From SZUA-100 sp965248135 (GTDB lineage Bacteria; Pseudomonadota; Alphaproteobacteria; Rhizobiales; Rhizobiaceae), in contig CBDFIN010000012.1 of the NCBI GenBank assembly GCA_965248135.1, positions 1,612,001 through 1,676,000 of the forward strand: a stretch of DNA of 64,000 nucleotides, given 5' to 3'. The translations under genes were made by a program, and so were the position numbers. Of this stretch, positions 34,806 to 43,701 are shown one piece after another. Positions within the stretch are counted from its first letter, which is position 1. Every line of letters starts with the position of its first letter. A model generated the notes under the pieces. It had not been told where the DNA came from, made no database searches, and saw nothing but the letters and a program-made list of their open reading frames with translations.

Positions 34806-36364
34806 ATGATTGTTGTGGTTGCGAAGGTCAGACGGGATCATTTTGTTCATAAGAAAGGCATTAAAGAGATTTGCCGGGATCGCGGCATCTCGCGGAATTC
34901 TGTACGGAAGATTTTGCGCTCCAAAGTAACAGAATTTGGCTATGACCGATCCACCCAACCGCTGCCAAAGTTGGGCCTTTTCACAGAACAGCTTGATACG
35001 ATGTTGAAGGCGAACGAAAGATGTTCGCGCAAAGAACGGCTCACTCTGACGCGTATCCATGATGATCTGCGGCGTGTTGGCTATGACGGCAGTTACGATA
35101 GTGTGCGGCGATATGCAAAGCGCTGGAGGAATGAACGCAGCACCGGTTTGGAGCATGCATTTGTACCGTTGAGTTTTGCTCATTGTGTAATATTGGGGAG
35201 AAGCCTGCCAGTTCGACTGGAGCCACGAGACTGGAGCCATGAGATTGTCGTGACGGGCGCCAGCAAGGTAAAGGTTGCCATTTCCGGCTTTGCCACAGCC
35301 GCATGCCGTTTTTGGTAGCGTATCCGCGTGAGAAACAGGAGATGGTTTTTGACGCCCATGACAGGGCATTCGCCTTTTTCGGCGGTGCCTGTGCACGGGG
35401 CATATACGACAATATGTCAACGGCAGTGGATGCGATCCTCAAGGGCAAGGATCGAAAGTTCAATAAAAGGTTCGAACAGATGTGCTCGCACCACCTTGTG
35501 GAGCCTGTTCTCCTGCCGCAGGCTGGGAGAAAGGACAGGTTGAGATACCTGAGTGAAGGTATCGCGCGGGCGGCATTTTGCACCGCGATTGAAGGTGGCA
35601 AATAATGATGACCAAATGAGATACTGTATGAACAGGTCATCGAACATGCCAAGGTAACCAGGCATCCAGAGTTCAAAGATCGAATGATTTACGATGTTTT
35701 TCTGGAACAGCAGAATGCGTTGGTACCGTGCCAGGGCTCCTTCAATGGGTTCCATGAGACAACCGTCGCCGTCTCCAAAACCTGTCTTGTGAACTTTGAG
35801 CGCAATCGTTCAAGCGTTTCGGCCAGACCACTAGCTGCCGGCAAACCGGTACAGCTTCGCGCAACAGCAACCAAGATCATTTTGCTACAGAACGGGCAGA
35901 TTGCTGGTGAGCATGACCGCCGCTTTGGCCGTGACAAAACGATATATGATCCGCCAAATATTCAGGTGCATTACGGGCCCATTCTTGAACGCAAACCCGG
36001 TGCCATTCGTAATGGCGCACCTTTCAAGGAACTGGTCTTGCCCCAAAATTCAACCCGATGGCACTGACGACTATCCGTAAAAGGTTATCAGGAACCCCGG
36101 ATGGTGATAGACAGATGGTCGATTTGCTTCTGGCCGCCCATGAACGAGAGCGTGGATGCTGTTGAGGCCGCTTGCCAAACAGCCCTGAATGCAGGATTGC
36201 GCAGCGCCGATGCGGTACTGAATATACTGTCACGCCAAAATGAGCCGGATAATCTGCCTGATTGTGTCCCCATTCCGCCGCATCTGCAGCTTCATGAAGA
36301 TCCAGTCGCCGATTGTGCACGATATGACCGGATCACAGTGGAGGTTCATCATGGAGCGTCATGA
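34806..36364 (+). pseudogene. istA: IS21 transposase IstA, multiply broken
   Basis: Begins MIVVVAKVRRDHFVHKKGIK and reads well through RLTLTRIHDDLRRVGYDGSY and GLEHAFVPLSFA. It then shifts frame near 35180, resumes at MPFLVAYPREKQEMVFDAHD with FFGGACARGIYDNMSTAVDA and RFEQMCSHHLVEPV, and breaks again near 35525. The C-terminal half (MIYDVFLEQQNALVPCQGSF, KTCLVNFERNR, GKPVQLRATATK, RNGAPFKELVLP) contains a 26-base palindrome footprint at 35809-35834 and further shifts near 36067 and 36150. Not functional. Confidence 0.9.
35809..35834. repeat. Footprint of CTAG palindromic element (half of hairpin A)
   Basis: TTCAAGCGTTTCGGCCAGAC plus CACTAG equals the last 26 bases of hairpin A as found at 50598-50674 (inverted). 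It sits at the same place in istA as the complete element of IS21 copy 2, so most of an element has been deleted here. Confidence 0.85.
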
Positions 36365-36492
36365 CATCGTCGATATGATGCGGCAGTTGCAATTGTCGGG
36401 TATGCGGTTAGCCTGTGATGATGTCATGCGCTCGGGCATTCATGAACCGCCCTGTGTTTACCGGAGAGTAAAACTCTCTAAAGGTAGACCCT

Positions 36493-36864
36493 ATGAAACA
36501 GGAAAAACACACCCCTACATATAGCCCTGAATTCCGCACACGCGGCGTTCGTCTTTTCAACGATCATCGCGCAGATTACGCCAGCAATAACGCTGCCTAT
36601 AAGGCGATAGCATCCAAGCTGGGCTGCTCTCCCGACAGTCTTCGCGCCTGGTGTCTTCAGGCTGAACGCGATGCTGGTAAACTGGCTGGCCCGACCAGCC
36701 AGGAGAAAGCCCGGATCAAGGAATTGGAGCGAGAAGTTCGTGAACTTCGCCAAGCCAATGAGATATTAAAGAAGGCCTCTCGCGTTGACCTTGTCACTCA
36801 GACCAATGGCGTTTTGGCGGTCAACTTTGCCCAGGCGGTGCTCGACCGCCCGTTTCGCAAATGA
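36493..36864 (+). CDS. IS3-family transposase OrfA (copy 2)
   Basis: 123 residues, identical in sequence to the copy 1 protein at 9943-10314, including the unusual RVDLVTQTNGVLAVN stretch before the C-terminus. Four-base overlap with orfB. Confidence 0.92.
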   Translation: MKQEKHTPTYSPEFRTRGVRLFNDHRADYASNNAAYKAIASKLGCSPDSLRAWCLQAERDAGKLAGPTSQEKARIKELEREVRELRQANEILKKASRVDLVTQTNGVLAVNFAQAVLDRPFRK

Positions 36865-37760
36865 CGAGCTTTGTTAAAGAGCATCGAGATGCTTTTGGGG
36901 TCGAGCCGATCTGCCGTGTTTTACCGATCGCCCCTTCGACATATTATGCCCGTCAGGCGATTGCCCGCAATCCCGATCTGGCATCTGAGCGAGCCAAATG
37001 TGATGCTCGCCATTGTGAAGATATTGAGCGTGTTTGGGATGATAATCATCAACTTTACGGTGCCCGTAAAGTTTGGCACGGTTTACGCCGTGAGGGAAAA
37101 CAAATTGCCCGTTGTAGCGTGGAGAGACTCATGAAAGTAATGAAAATACAAGGTGTTGTGCGAGGCAAGAAAGTCATCACCACCAACCCTGATGCCAGTC
37201 AGCCATGTCCAGATGACAAGGTCAATCGGGTGTTCAGCGCACAGCGCCCAAACCAGCTGTGGGTATCTGACTTCACCTATGTATCCAGCTGGCAAGCAAT
37301 GGTTTATGTGGCATTTGTCATTGATGTATTTGCTCGCAAGATTGTCGGCTGGCGGGTATCAACTTCTATGACAACAAGCTTTGTTCTCGACGCTCTGAAC
37401 CAGGCTATATGTCAGCGCGGTCCGAATGGTGGATTAATCCACCATTCGGATCGCGGCAGTCAATATCTGTCGATCAAATACACCGAACGGCTAGTAGAGG
37501 CCGGGATCGATCCATCTGTTGGCAGTGTCGGTGACAGCTATGACAACGCCATGGCAGAAAGCATAATTGGCCTGTTCAAGACCGAAGTCATCAAGCAATC
37601 AGGGCCGTGGAAATCTGTTGACCAGGTCGAATGGGAAACCCTGAAATGGGTCGACTGGTACAACAATCAGCGCTTGCTCGAACCAATCGGATACATCACG
37701 CCCAATGAAGCAGAGGAAAATTATTATGAAGACTTGAAAACCATACAAAAAGCAGCTTAA
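36861..37760 (+). CDS. IS3-family transposase OrfB (copy 2)
   Basis: 299 residues, identical to the copy 1 protein at 10311-11210, with intact DDE residues (SDFTYV, HHSDRGSQY, MAESIIGLFKTE). Identity of the two copies indicates a recent move. Confidence 0.94.
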   Translation: MTSFVKEHRDAFGVEPICRVLPIAPSTYYARQAIARNPDLASERAKCDARHCEDIERVWDDNHQLYGARKVWHGLRREGKQIARCSVERLMKVMKIQGVVRGKKVITTNPDASQPCPDDKVNRVFSAQRPNQLWVSDFTYVSSWQAMVYVAFVIDVFARKIVGWRVSTSMTTSFVLDALNQAICQRGPNGGLIHHSDRGSQYLSIKYTERLVEAGIDPSVGSVGDSYDNAMAESIIGLFKTEVIKQSGPWKSVDQVEWETLKWVDWYNNQRLLEPIGYITPNEAEENYYEDLKTIQKAA

Positions 37761-38621
37761 GATTTGAACCAATTACTCTCCGATAAACACGGGGCGGTTC
37801 ATTCAACATAAACGAAGTGCTGCAGAGATTTTGGGTGATTTGTTAAAAGCCGAGATCATAGAGAAAACGGCGCGGTCAATCCGTTATCAAATGAGTGCGG
37901 CCAAATTCCCGGTCATGAAGACACTTGAGGAGTTCAACTTTGATGCCAGCCCGCTCAATGAGGAACTTGTGCGCGGTTTGCATGGTGGCTCATTCCTTGA
38001 TCAAACAAGAAACGCCGTTTTCGTCGGAGGAACCGGCACTGGAAAAACACACCTGGCAACTGCTATCGGTTCCAACATAGTAAAGACCCGCCATCGTGTC
38101 AGATTCTTCAGCGCCGTTGATCTGGTCAATCGCCTTGAGGCTGAGCACCGGGATGGAAAGGCCGGGCGTATGACAGATCGGTTGACCCGCGTTGATCTGT
38201 TGATCATTGACGAACTCGGTTACCTGCCATTCGCACAATCAGGTGGCCAGCTCTTGTTCCATCTGATCAGCCAGCTCTACGAGCGCACATCAATCATTGT
38301 CACTACTAATCTTACCTTCGCTGAATGGCCAACCGTATTCGGTGATGCCAAAATGACAACCGCACTACTCGACCGCCTCACGCATCATCGCGACATCATT
38401 GAGATCGGCAATGAAAGCTGGCGTCTCAAACATCGTAACTGATCAAACCAGAAGGGATCAAAGCGCTGCGATAATTGAAGTCTCCGCGCTCCGATCCCTT
38501 CTTACCTTCGCAACCAGAACGATAACCTCAATCCAAAATGCAGAACAGCAAGGGGCCAAAATTGCACGCCGATAAGGGGTTAAACTTCAATGCTGATTGA
38601 CAGCTGTTAGACCGTCTACGG

Positions 38622-39584
38622 ATGCTCGTTCTTGGAGAACAAAGTCTTGGGGAACAAAAGGCGGTTCTTGGCCTGATTGAGTCGCCGCCAATTTCACTGT
38701 CTCAAGCCTTCGACCGGTTTTGGGATCATATCCAGGATGAATGGATGGTGTTGAGCCGCGATCAGCAGCGAGTTAAACGCAATGTCTATCTTAAATCCAT
38801 ACGTAATTTTGAGAAAGCAGCCGGAGCCATCCCCCTGCACCAAATTGAACGCAAGCACGCTCTGGTTTTTCGCTCTTGGTGGCTGAAGCGGGTGAGGAAA
38901 GAGGGCTTGAAGCCCTATACCGGCAATCGTGAAATTAATAGCCTACGCCGGTTAATCACCGTCAATTTTGATATTGATAGCGTACAGCGCCCCAATCCTT
39001 TTCACCGGGTTCGTTTGAAAGATACCCAGGAACGCCAGCGTCAGCCATTTTCTACTGAATTTATCAAAGATGTTCTGCTTGAGCAGGAAGCTCTGAGCGG
39101 GCTGAAACCTGAGCTGGAAATTTTGGTCCGGCTTCTGGTGAACACCGGAGCCCGACCCAGCGAATTGCTGGGCTTGGAGCTGCCAGATATTGACCTTGCC
39201 GCACCGGTGCCCTTTATTCACATCAGAGGGAATAAAACCCATGCACTAAAAACGCCCCATTCAGAAAGGCAAATCCCTCTTGTTGGCGTTTCATTGGAAG
39301 CGGCAAAGAAACTTGTGGCTGGTAACGGTTGGGGAAAATGGCAAGGGAAAAACATGTACGCCACCAGTGCCATCAACAGATATTTTCGAGAAACAGAGTT
39401 GGTAACCGAAAAAGACAAGAGCCTCTATTCCTTGCGTCATTGGTTTCAGGATCAACTGACGAGAAATGATGTGATTGATCGTGCCCAGGCTCAATTGATG
39501 GGGCATAAATTCCAGCGTCCGAAATATGGATTTGGCAAAGAGTTTTCGGAGCTAAAACCGATTATCGAGAAATTTGCTCTGTGA
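38622..39584 (+). CDS. Tyrosine recombinase/phage integrase, probably 5'-truncated
   Basis: Site-specific recombinase, 320 residues as read. Catalytic Arg178 in NTGARPSELLGLE, the box II segment SLYSLRHWF (Arg272, with Tyr in place of the first His), LMGHK (His295) and the nucleophile Tyr302 in RPKYGFG. The core-binding SAM-like domain is around ISLSQAFDRFWDH to NREINSLRR. The frame stays open upstream into the IS21 right end at 38602, and relatives usually carry an extra N-terminal arm domain, so the IS21 has probably removed the start. A tRNA-Thr fragment 3.2 kb downstream may be its attachment site. Confidence 0.88.
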   Translation: MLVLGEQSLGEQKAVLGLIESPPISLSQAFDRFWDHIQDEWMVLSRDQQRVKRNVYLKSIRNFEKAAGAIPLHQIERKHALVFRSWWLKRVRKEGLKPYTGNREINSLRRLITVNFDIDSVQRPNPFHRVRLKDTQERQRQPFSTEFIKDVLLEQEALSGLKPELEILVRLLVNTGARPSELLGLELPDIDLAAPVPFIHIRGNKTHALKTPHSERQIPLVGVSLEAAKKLVAGNGWGKWQGKNMYATSAINRYFRETELVTEKDKSLYSLRHWFQDQLTRNDVIDRAQAQLMGHKFQRPKYGFGKEFSELKPIIEKFAL

Positions 39585-39759
39585 GTGAGCATAGACGTTT
39601 TTGGGAATCACGCAGATTTTTCTGATTTTCGAAAATACCGACCAATCGATGGTGCAAGTGCAATATTGCCGAATGCTCTTTTTCATCATCAGCACCAGCA
39701 AGCAAATTGGCGAGTAACCGTTCCATCTGCTCCATTCCATTTACATGTAAGGTTTCCAT
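39562..39759 (-). CDS. Possible small protein antisense to the integrase end
   Basis: A 65-residue frame (METLHVNGMEQMERLLANLL, HLHHRLVGIFENQKNLRDSQ) of helical, charged composition, overlapping the integrase stop by 23 bases. Composition is plausible but there is no recognised family. Confidence 0.3.
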   Translation of the reverse strand: METLHVNGMEQMERLLANLLAGADDEKEHSAILHLHHRLVGIFENQKNLRDSQKRLCSLTEQISR

Positions 39760-39943
39760 GCTCTGAAATTAGCGAAATGCATTTCAAAAATAATGCACAG
39801 AACTCTGCTATGAAGATAACTCTGAACACTTCCCGTATACTGAAAGTTTAGATTTATCCGACCTATTTCACTAGGTTATGTTGACAAACTGGATTCCCAA
39901 ATCAGCTAAAATATGATTCAAGATACCTTTTAAGGAGGTTATC

Positions 39944-40012
39944 TTGGCGCGATTGTTGATGTCAAATTCGGAATGGGCTTTCTTTGAGCCGTTCATTTCC
40001 AGTATTCGTGGA
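39944..40012 (+). pseudogene. IS5/IS427-type transposase N-terminal fragment
   Basis: Reads LLMSNSEWAFFEPFISSIRG, the usual N-terminus of IS427-group transposases, then runs into the left end of IS256. The remainder is not found on the other side, so more than a simple insertion has happened. Confidence 0.7.
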
Positions 40013-41398
40013 GAGTTAACCGCAAATGTTGGTGATGCCGGTTTTCAGGCGGCGTTTTGGTTTGGAATTTTCTCCAATCCGTCGATAAATGTGATGCCTT
40101 CGATGACTTTTGGCAACTGGTTTTTGCCCCTTAATCTGAGCCAGCTTTTCTCCGCTTCCCTGATCAGCTTGAATACCATCACTCTGGCCGTATCCCGTTT
40201 CATACAGCCCTTGGCTTTTTTGGTCCTGTGGCGGACGGTTGCAAACGTGCTTTCAATGGGGTTTGTGGTGCGGATATGCACCCAGTGCTCGGCCGGGAAA
40301 TCATAAAAGGCAAGCAGAGCGTCGCGGTCTTTCGTCAGACAATGAACAGCTTTCTCGTACTTAAGCTGATATTTTGCCGTGAACAGATCAAAGGCCTTTT
40401 CTGCATCAATCCGGGTCTCGGCCATCCAGACATTGTGCAAATCGGCTTTTGCCTTGGCCAGAATGGATTTGGGCATCTTGTTGAGCACATTGGCTGTCTT
40501 GTGCACCCAGCAGCGTTGCTCCTGCGTTTGTGGAAAAACCTCCCGCAATGCCGCCCAAAAGCCCATGGCACCATCACCCACAGCGAGCTTGGGAAGAGAG
40601 GCAAGTCCCCGTGCCTTCAAATCAAGCAGCAACTCTCGCCAGCTCTGGGTGCTTTCGCGATAACCATCTGTAAAACCCACAAGCTCTTTCTTGCCTTCCG
40701 GCGTTGCCCCAATGATTACCAGCATGCACTGGCTGTCCTGTTCCATGCGGGCCTGGAAATAGATGCCGTCAGCCCAGATATAGGCATAATGGCGCGCTGA
40801 CAAATCGTGCCTCTCAAAGACATCGAGTTCCTCCTGCCAAACCTTTCGCAGGCGCAGGATGGTGTCGCCCGAAAGATTAGGGGCTTTTGCGCCAAGCAGG
40901 GCTGAAAGGGCCGGTTGAAACTCTCCGGAAGATATACCTTTCAAATAGAGCCAGGGAATAAGGGCTTCCATACTTTTACTGCGGCGTACATATTTGGGCA
41001 CAACAGATGGGGAAAAGCGAAGCTGACCGGCGCCCTTTCCACAGCGGTCGCGCACCCGTGGCTGCTTGACTGTCACAGCGCCAATCCCGGTCTGGATCTC
41101 ACGCTCAGGTAAATGGCCGTGGCGCACCAGTCGTGCCCTGCCGTCACCAAGGCGTTCTTGTTCATGGCGTTCAAGAAAACCAGCCACTTCCGCTTCAACA
41201 GCCTGAGCCAGTAATGCCTGGGCCCCTGAACGAAGCACATCGCTCAAATGATCGATAAATTCCCCTGGCTGAACAAGGGTGGTGATTGTAGTGTCTGTCA
41301 TGGCGTATCTTTCCTTTTCTGGAATGTGTGGATGCATGAATCACATCCATGATACGCCACCTTCAAATTACGCCATCACCAACATTTGCGGTTAACTC
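40013..41398 (-). mobile_element. IS256-family element
   Basis: Inverted ends GAGTTAACCGCAAATGTTGG at the left and its complement at 41379-41398. No 8-9 bp target duplication is visible, and left and right flanks do not join into one gene, so a deletion or rearrangement followed insertion. Confidence 0.85.
40045..41304 (-). CDS. IS256-family transposase
   Basis: Mutator-type DDE transposase, 419 residues from the ATG at 41304 (MTDTTITTLVQPGEFIDHLS). Features: GAQALLAQAVEAEVAGFLER, YLKGISSGEFQPAL, the catalytic WADGIYFQARM and LAVGDGAMGFWAALREVFP, CWVHKTANVLNKMPKS, and RTTNPIESTFATVRHRTKK near the C-terminus. Intact. Confidence 0.94.
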   Translation of the reverse strand, partial: AMTDTTITTLVQPGEFIDHLSDVLRSGAQALLAQAVEAEVAGFLERHEQERLGDGRARLVRHGHLPEREIQTGIGAVTVKQPRVRDRCGKGAGQLRFSPSVVPKYVRRSKSMEALIPWLYLKGISSGEFQPALSALLGAKAPNLSGDTILRLRKVWQEELDVFERHDLSARHYAYIWADGIYFQARMEQDSQCMLVIIGATPEGKKELVGFTDGYRESTQSWRELLLDLKARGLASLPKLAVGDGAMGFWAALREVFPQTQEQRCWVHKTANVLNKMPKSILAKAKADLHNVWMAETRIDAEKAFDLFTAKYQLKYEKAVHCLTKDRDALLAFYDFPAEHWVHIRTTNPIESTFATVRHRTKKAKGCMKRDTARVMVFKLIREAEKSWLRLRGKNQLPKVIEGITFIDGLEKIPNQNAA

Positions 41399-41531
41399 CC
41401 GGGGAGCCGATTATCAGTAACACTGTAAGTGACTTTGGGGGTTTACGTGTTTTTGATAATTTGTAAAATTCTGGCTGGTTGATAAAGTCTCGAAACTGTT
41501 GTTTCCGACATAACCAAACTGGAATTATACC

Positions 41532-42395
41532 TTGATACTTCCACCTACTCCGGCAAGTAAAGCGCTTCGTTCCCTTGCCGCTGGCCATCAATGCCTTAGA
41601 CTATCGCTCCTTGACGAGAATGGTAATGTTGTGAGCAAAGCTAGCGGTTTTATTACCGAAGGTGTGCGAACTTGGCAGGAGAGAAGCCAAAAATATGTGC
41701 CTGAAGCACAGTACCTTCACACATGTTGGCATGTGGTCACGGGGATCAATTATCACGACCCAAAAACTCCGAACAGATTGCCAAACAGAACACACATTCA
41801 GGTCTCAGGCACGAATGTCTCCGAAAATCAGTTTGGTGGCCAAAAATCCTTCACTATTCCGCTATATAATTCAGATAATTCTCCTGCCTGGCAGCAAGAA
41901 TCAGAAGATCGCGCCCATTCTGACTTGAACCACATTGGGATTAAGGTGCCTTTATCTCTGGATATCGTTCGAATACCTATACAGATACCATCATCCCAGA
42001 TAGTTGGATGGAAGATTGGTCAAGGTGATGTCAGCATATGCCCTCCTCTTTTTGGAGAGGAGATATTCATCTGTGGCTATCCGCATGGGTTTAGTGCGAT
42101 GGGCGACACAATAAGTCCAGTGTTCCTTAAGCGAGCAATAGCATCACCTTTGACAGAAACCTGGGACGCATTATTATTAGATGGCGCTGGCGCACCCGGA
42201 ATGAGCGGTGGACCGGTATTCCAACTTCAAAACTACGAATGGAAGGTCATTGGGATCTACCAAGGAGTATTGTATCCTGACTATGTGCAACCTGGGCCTA
42301 GTCAGGAATCAAACGATAGACACTCCGCATTGGGTCGCATGTATCAATTGTCAGGTGCAATACAATCTATTCAGAGAGCAAATAGGCTGGATTAA
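41532..42395 (+). CDS. Trypsin-like serine protease-domain protein
   Basis: 287 residues, starting at a TTG with ggaa nine bases upstream. A chymotrypsin-fold triad can be read: His67 in YLHTCWHVVTG, Asp131 in HSDLNHIGIKV (Asp126 is an alternative) and Ser225 in GAPGMSGGPVFQL. IFICGYPHGFSAMGD is also typical of trypsin-2-like domains. No signal peptide or PDZ domain, so it is cytoplasmic and not a DegP homologue. AT-richer than core genes and located between a phage-type integrase and a tRNA fragment, so it is island cargo. Such solitary proteases often serve in defence or stress modules, but no partner gene is adjacent. Confidence 0.78.
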   Translation: MILPPTPASKALRSLAAGHQCLRLSLLDENGNVVSKASGFITEGVRTWQERSQKYVPEAQYLHTCWHVVTGINYHDPKTPNRLPNRTHIQVSGTNVSENQFGGQKSFTIPLYNSDNSPAWQQESEDRAHSDLNHIGIKVPLSLDIVRIPIQIPSSQIVGWKIGQGDVSICPPLFGEEIFICGYPHGFSAMGDTISPVFLKRAIASPLTETWDALLLDGAGAPGMSGGPVFQLQNYEWKVIGIYQGVLYPDYVQPGPSQESNDRHSALGRMYQLSGAIQSIQRANRLD

Positions 42396-43701
42396 TATCT
42401 GCCAATCAGATTTGTTAAGTAATTAGGTTTTCTGCCAGTTACCATATCTCCTCACTGCGAGTTAACCTTCAACCCGCATTTATTGGATTGGTTGATGGGC
42501 TGGTTTGGGCAATGGCAGGGTGGCGGTAATGGTATGATAGATTCGTTTAGTGAGGCTCTTCAGGCGGTCAAGGGAGGTTATGCAGGCATTCCGGAGCTGG
42601 TAAAAAGGACTGTAAACGGCCTTCAACGAATATCATGCAGCAGATTCCATGGCATCAAACTTGGTGTCGTGAGTCCGCAAACTTGATGGCGCCTACAATT
42701 GGCTCAACGATAGGCCACAAATTGCCAACTAGCCAAATCCGGTGCTTATTCGGTGTTTTTATTTTCAGCGTAAAGCGCGAAAATCTTAAGCTATTGATAT
42801 GTATGCTAAAATTGGTGCCCCCAGAAAGATTCGAACTTCCGACCTACTGATTACAAATCAACGCAGCATTTGTATAACACATTGTAATATAACGCACATT
42901 ATACATTGATATTTGCCTGTGTGAGTATGTGTGCGTGAGTGCAACCCGATGGAGCGCTGTTTTGGCGTAGGAATTTCGGGCTTTATTCCTATGAATAGTC
43001 AAGGATTTCTGAGCTGCTGTGACGTTTGGCAATCAGATAGTACAAGTTGCAGAATAGTAAGTTGGTCGATGGTTTCTAGTGCAGAATGCTTCTGTTTGGT
43101 TTAAGGTGAATTGAACTGAAGGCGTCTCCTTTGTTTAACGATTAATATCCAGATGCATGTGGCGATGATGCCAAGGTTGAATTGGAATGTAGGGCCGAAG
43201 TCGGTATTATATTTGGTCCAAAATTTTGTTGATGAAACGATCTTGGAGATCGAATATAGGAATTGTACAGTTATCTGCATTGAAAAAGCACTCGGAGTGC
43301 TTTCACATGTAATATTGCGGTCAATGAGGTGAGACTGTTAACCAAATATAGGTATCAAATATCTCGATATTTCAATGACTTAGAGAAATTGCGGTGCCAG
43401 CAACGTATAAAAATTGGCGTTTTATTACTCTACGGGCCTGCTTGCGGCACCACAAAGGATGAGAGTGTTGTTGAAAATCAACAACTTACCGGCATCTATA
43501 TTTGGTTAACAGTCTCAATGAGGAACTGGTGAATACCATGGTGGTAGTAACGTGGGTGAGAGAAAACTCTACTTCATACTGTGGTGTTATGCAGATGATT
43601 AATTGCTTTCAAATATCCATATTCTGCAAATTGCATTTTGGAACAAAACTCTGTATCGTTGTGTGACGATAAATTGAAGTAACAGATGCGGGATATATCA
43701 A
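42396..43701. other. Long AT-rich stretch, nearly gene-free
   Basis: About 1.3 kb. It contains the tRNA-Thr fragment at 42813-42860. Short open frames at 42483-42686 and 43329-43532 have no convincing signals; the second has weak protein-like composition. Otherwise I see nothing. Confidence 0.5.
42813..42860 (-). tRNA. 3' fragment of tRNA-Thr(TGT), probable attachment site
   Basis: On the minus strand it reads TGATTTGTAATCAGT, GGTCGGAAGTTCGAATC and TTTCTGGGGGCACCA. This is the anticodon loop TTTGTAA with anticodon TGT, the variable and T arms (stem GGAAG/CTTTC with loop TTCGAAT), and the acceptor 3' strand with CCA. The 5' half (acceptor, D arm and the outer anticodon stem) is absent. Fragments of this kind are left by tyrosine recombinases that insert at the 3' end of tRNA genes. 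Confidence 0.85.

Larger units (their letters stand above)
36443..37801 (+). mobile_element. IS3-family element, copy 2
   Basis: 1,359 bp, same ends and same encoded proteins as copy 1 at 9893-11251, same orientation, flanked by TTCA duplications (36439-36442 and 37802-37805). Inserted in istB. Confidence 0.95.
36351..38442 (+). pseudogene. istB: IS21 helper ATPase IstB, interrupted by IS3
   Basis: AAA+ ATPase partner of IstA. Starts MERHDIVDMMRQLQLSGMRL at 36351 and is cut after MRSGI by IS3 copy 2 (36443-37801). It resumes with SAAEILGDLLKAEIIEKTAR, Walker A FVGGTGTGKTHLA, Walker B LLIIDELGYLPF and TSIIVTTNLTFAEWP, to the stop at 38442. The uninterrupted version in IS21 copy 2 confirms the junction. 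A 4-bp duplication TTCA flanks the insertion. Confidence 0.93.
34686..38602 (+). mobile_element. IS21-family element, copy 1 (broken, contains IS3)
   Basis: Left end TGTAGATCGACATGCAAGAT and right end in inverted sense TGTCAATCAGCATTGAAGTT are imperfect inverted repeats, each followed by a second related block (GGGGAGATCGGCGTTCAATT on the left). It carries a decayed istA and an istB split by IS3 copy 2. Without the IS3 it would be about 2.55 kb. Confidence 0.88.

Noticed and set aside
34713..35676. Long minus-strand frames opposite istA of IS21 copy 1
   Set aside because: They are antisense to clear IstA coding text on the plus strand.
42813..42890. Complete tRNA-Thr gene
   Set aside because: Bases beyond 42861 do not form the D arm or the acceptor 5' strand; only the 3' part is present.
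43329..43532. 67-codon frame in the AT-rich gap
   Set aside because: Weak composition signal only, no ribosome site and no recognised family; mentioned in the gap entry.
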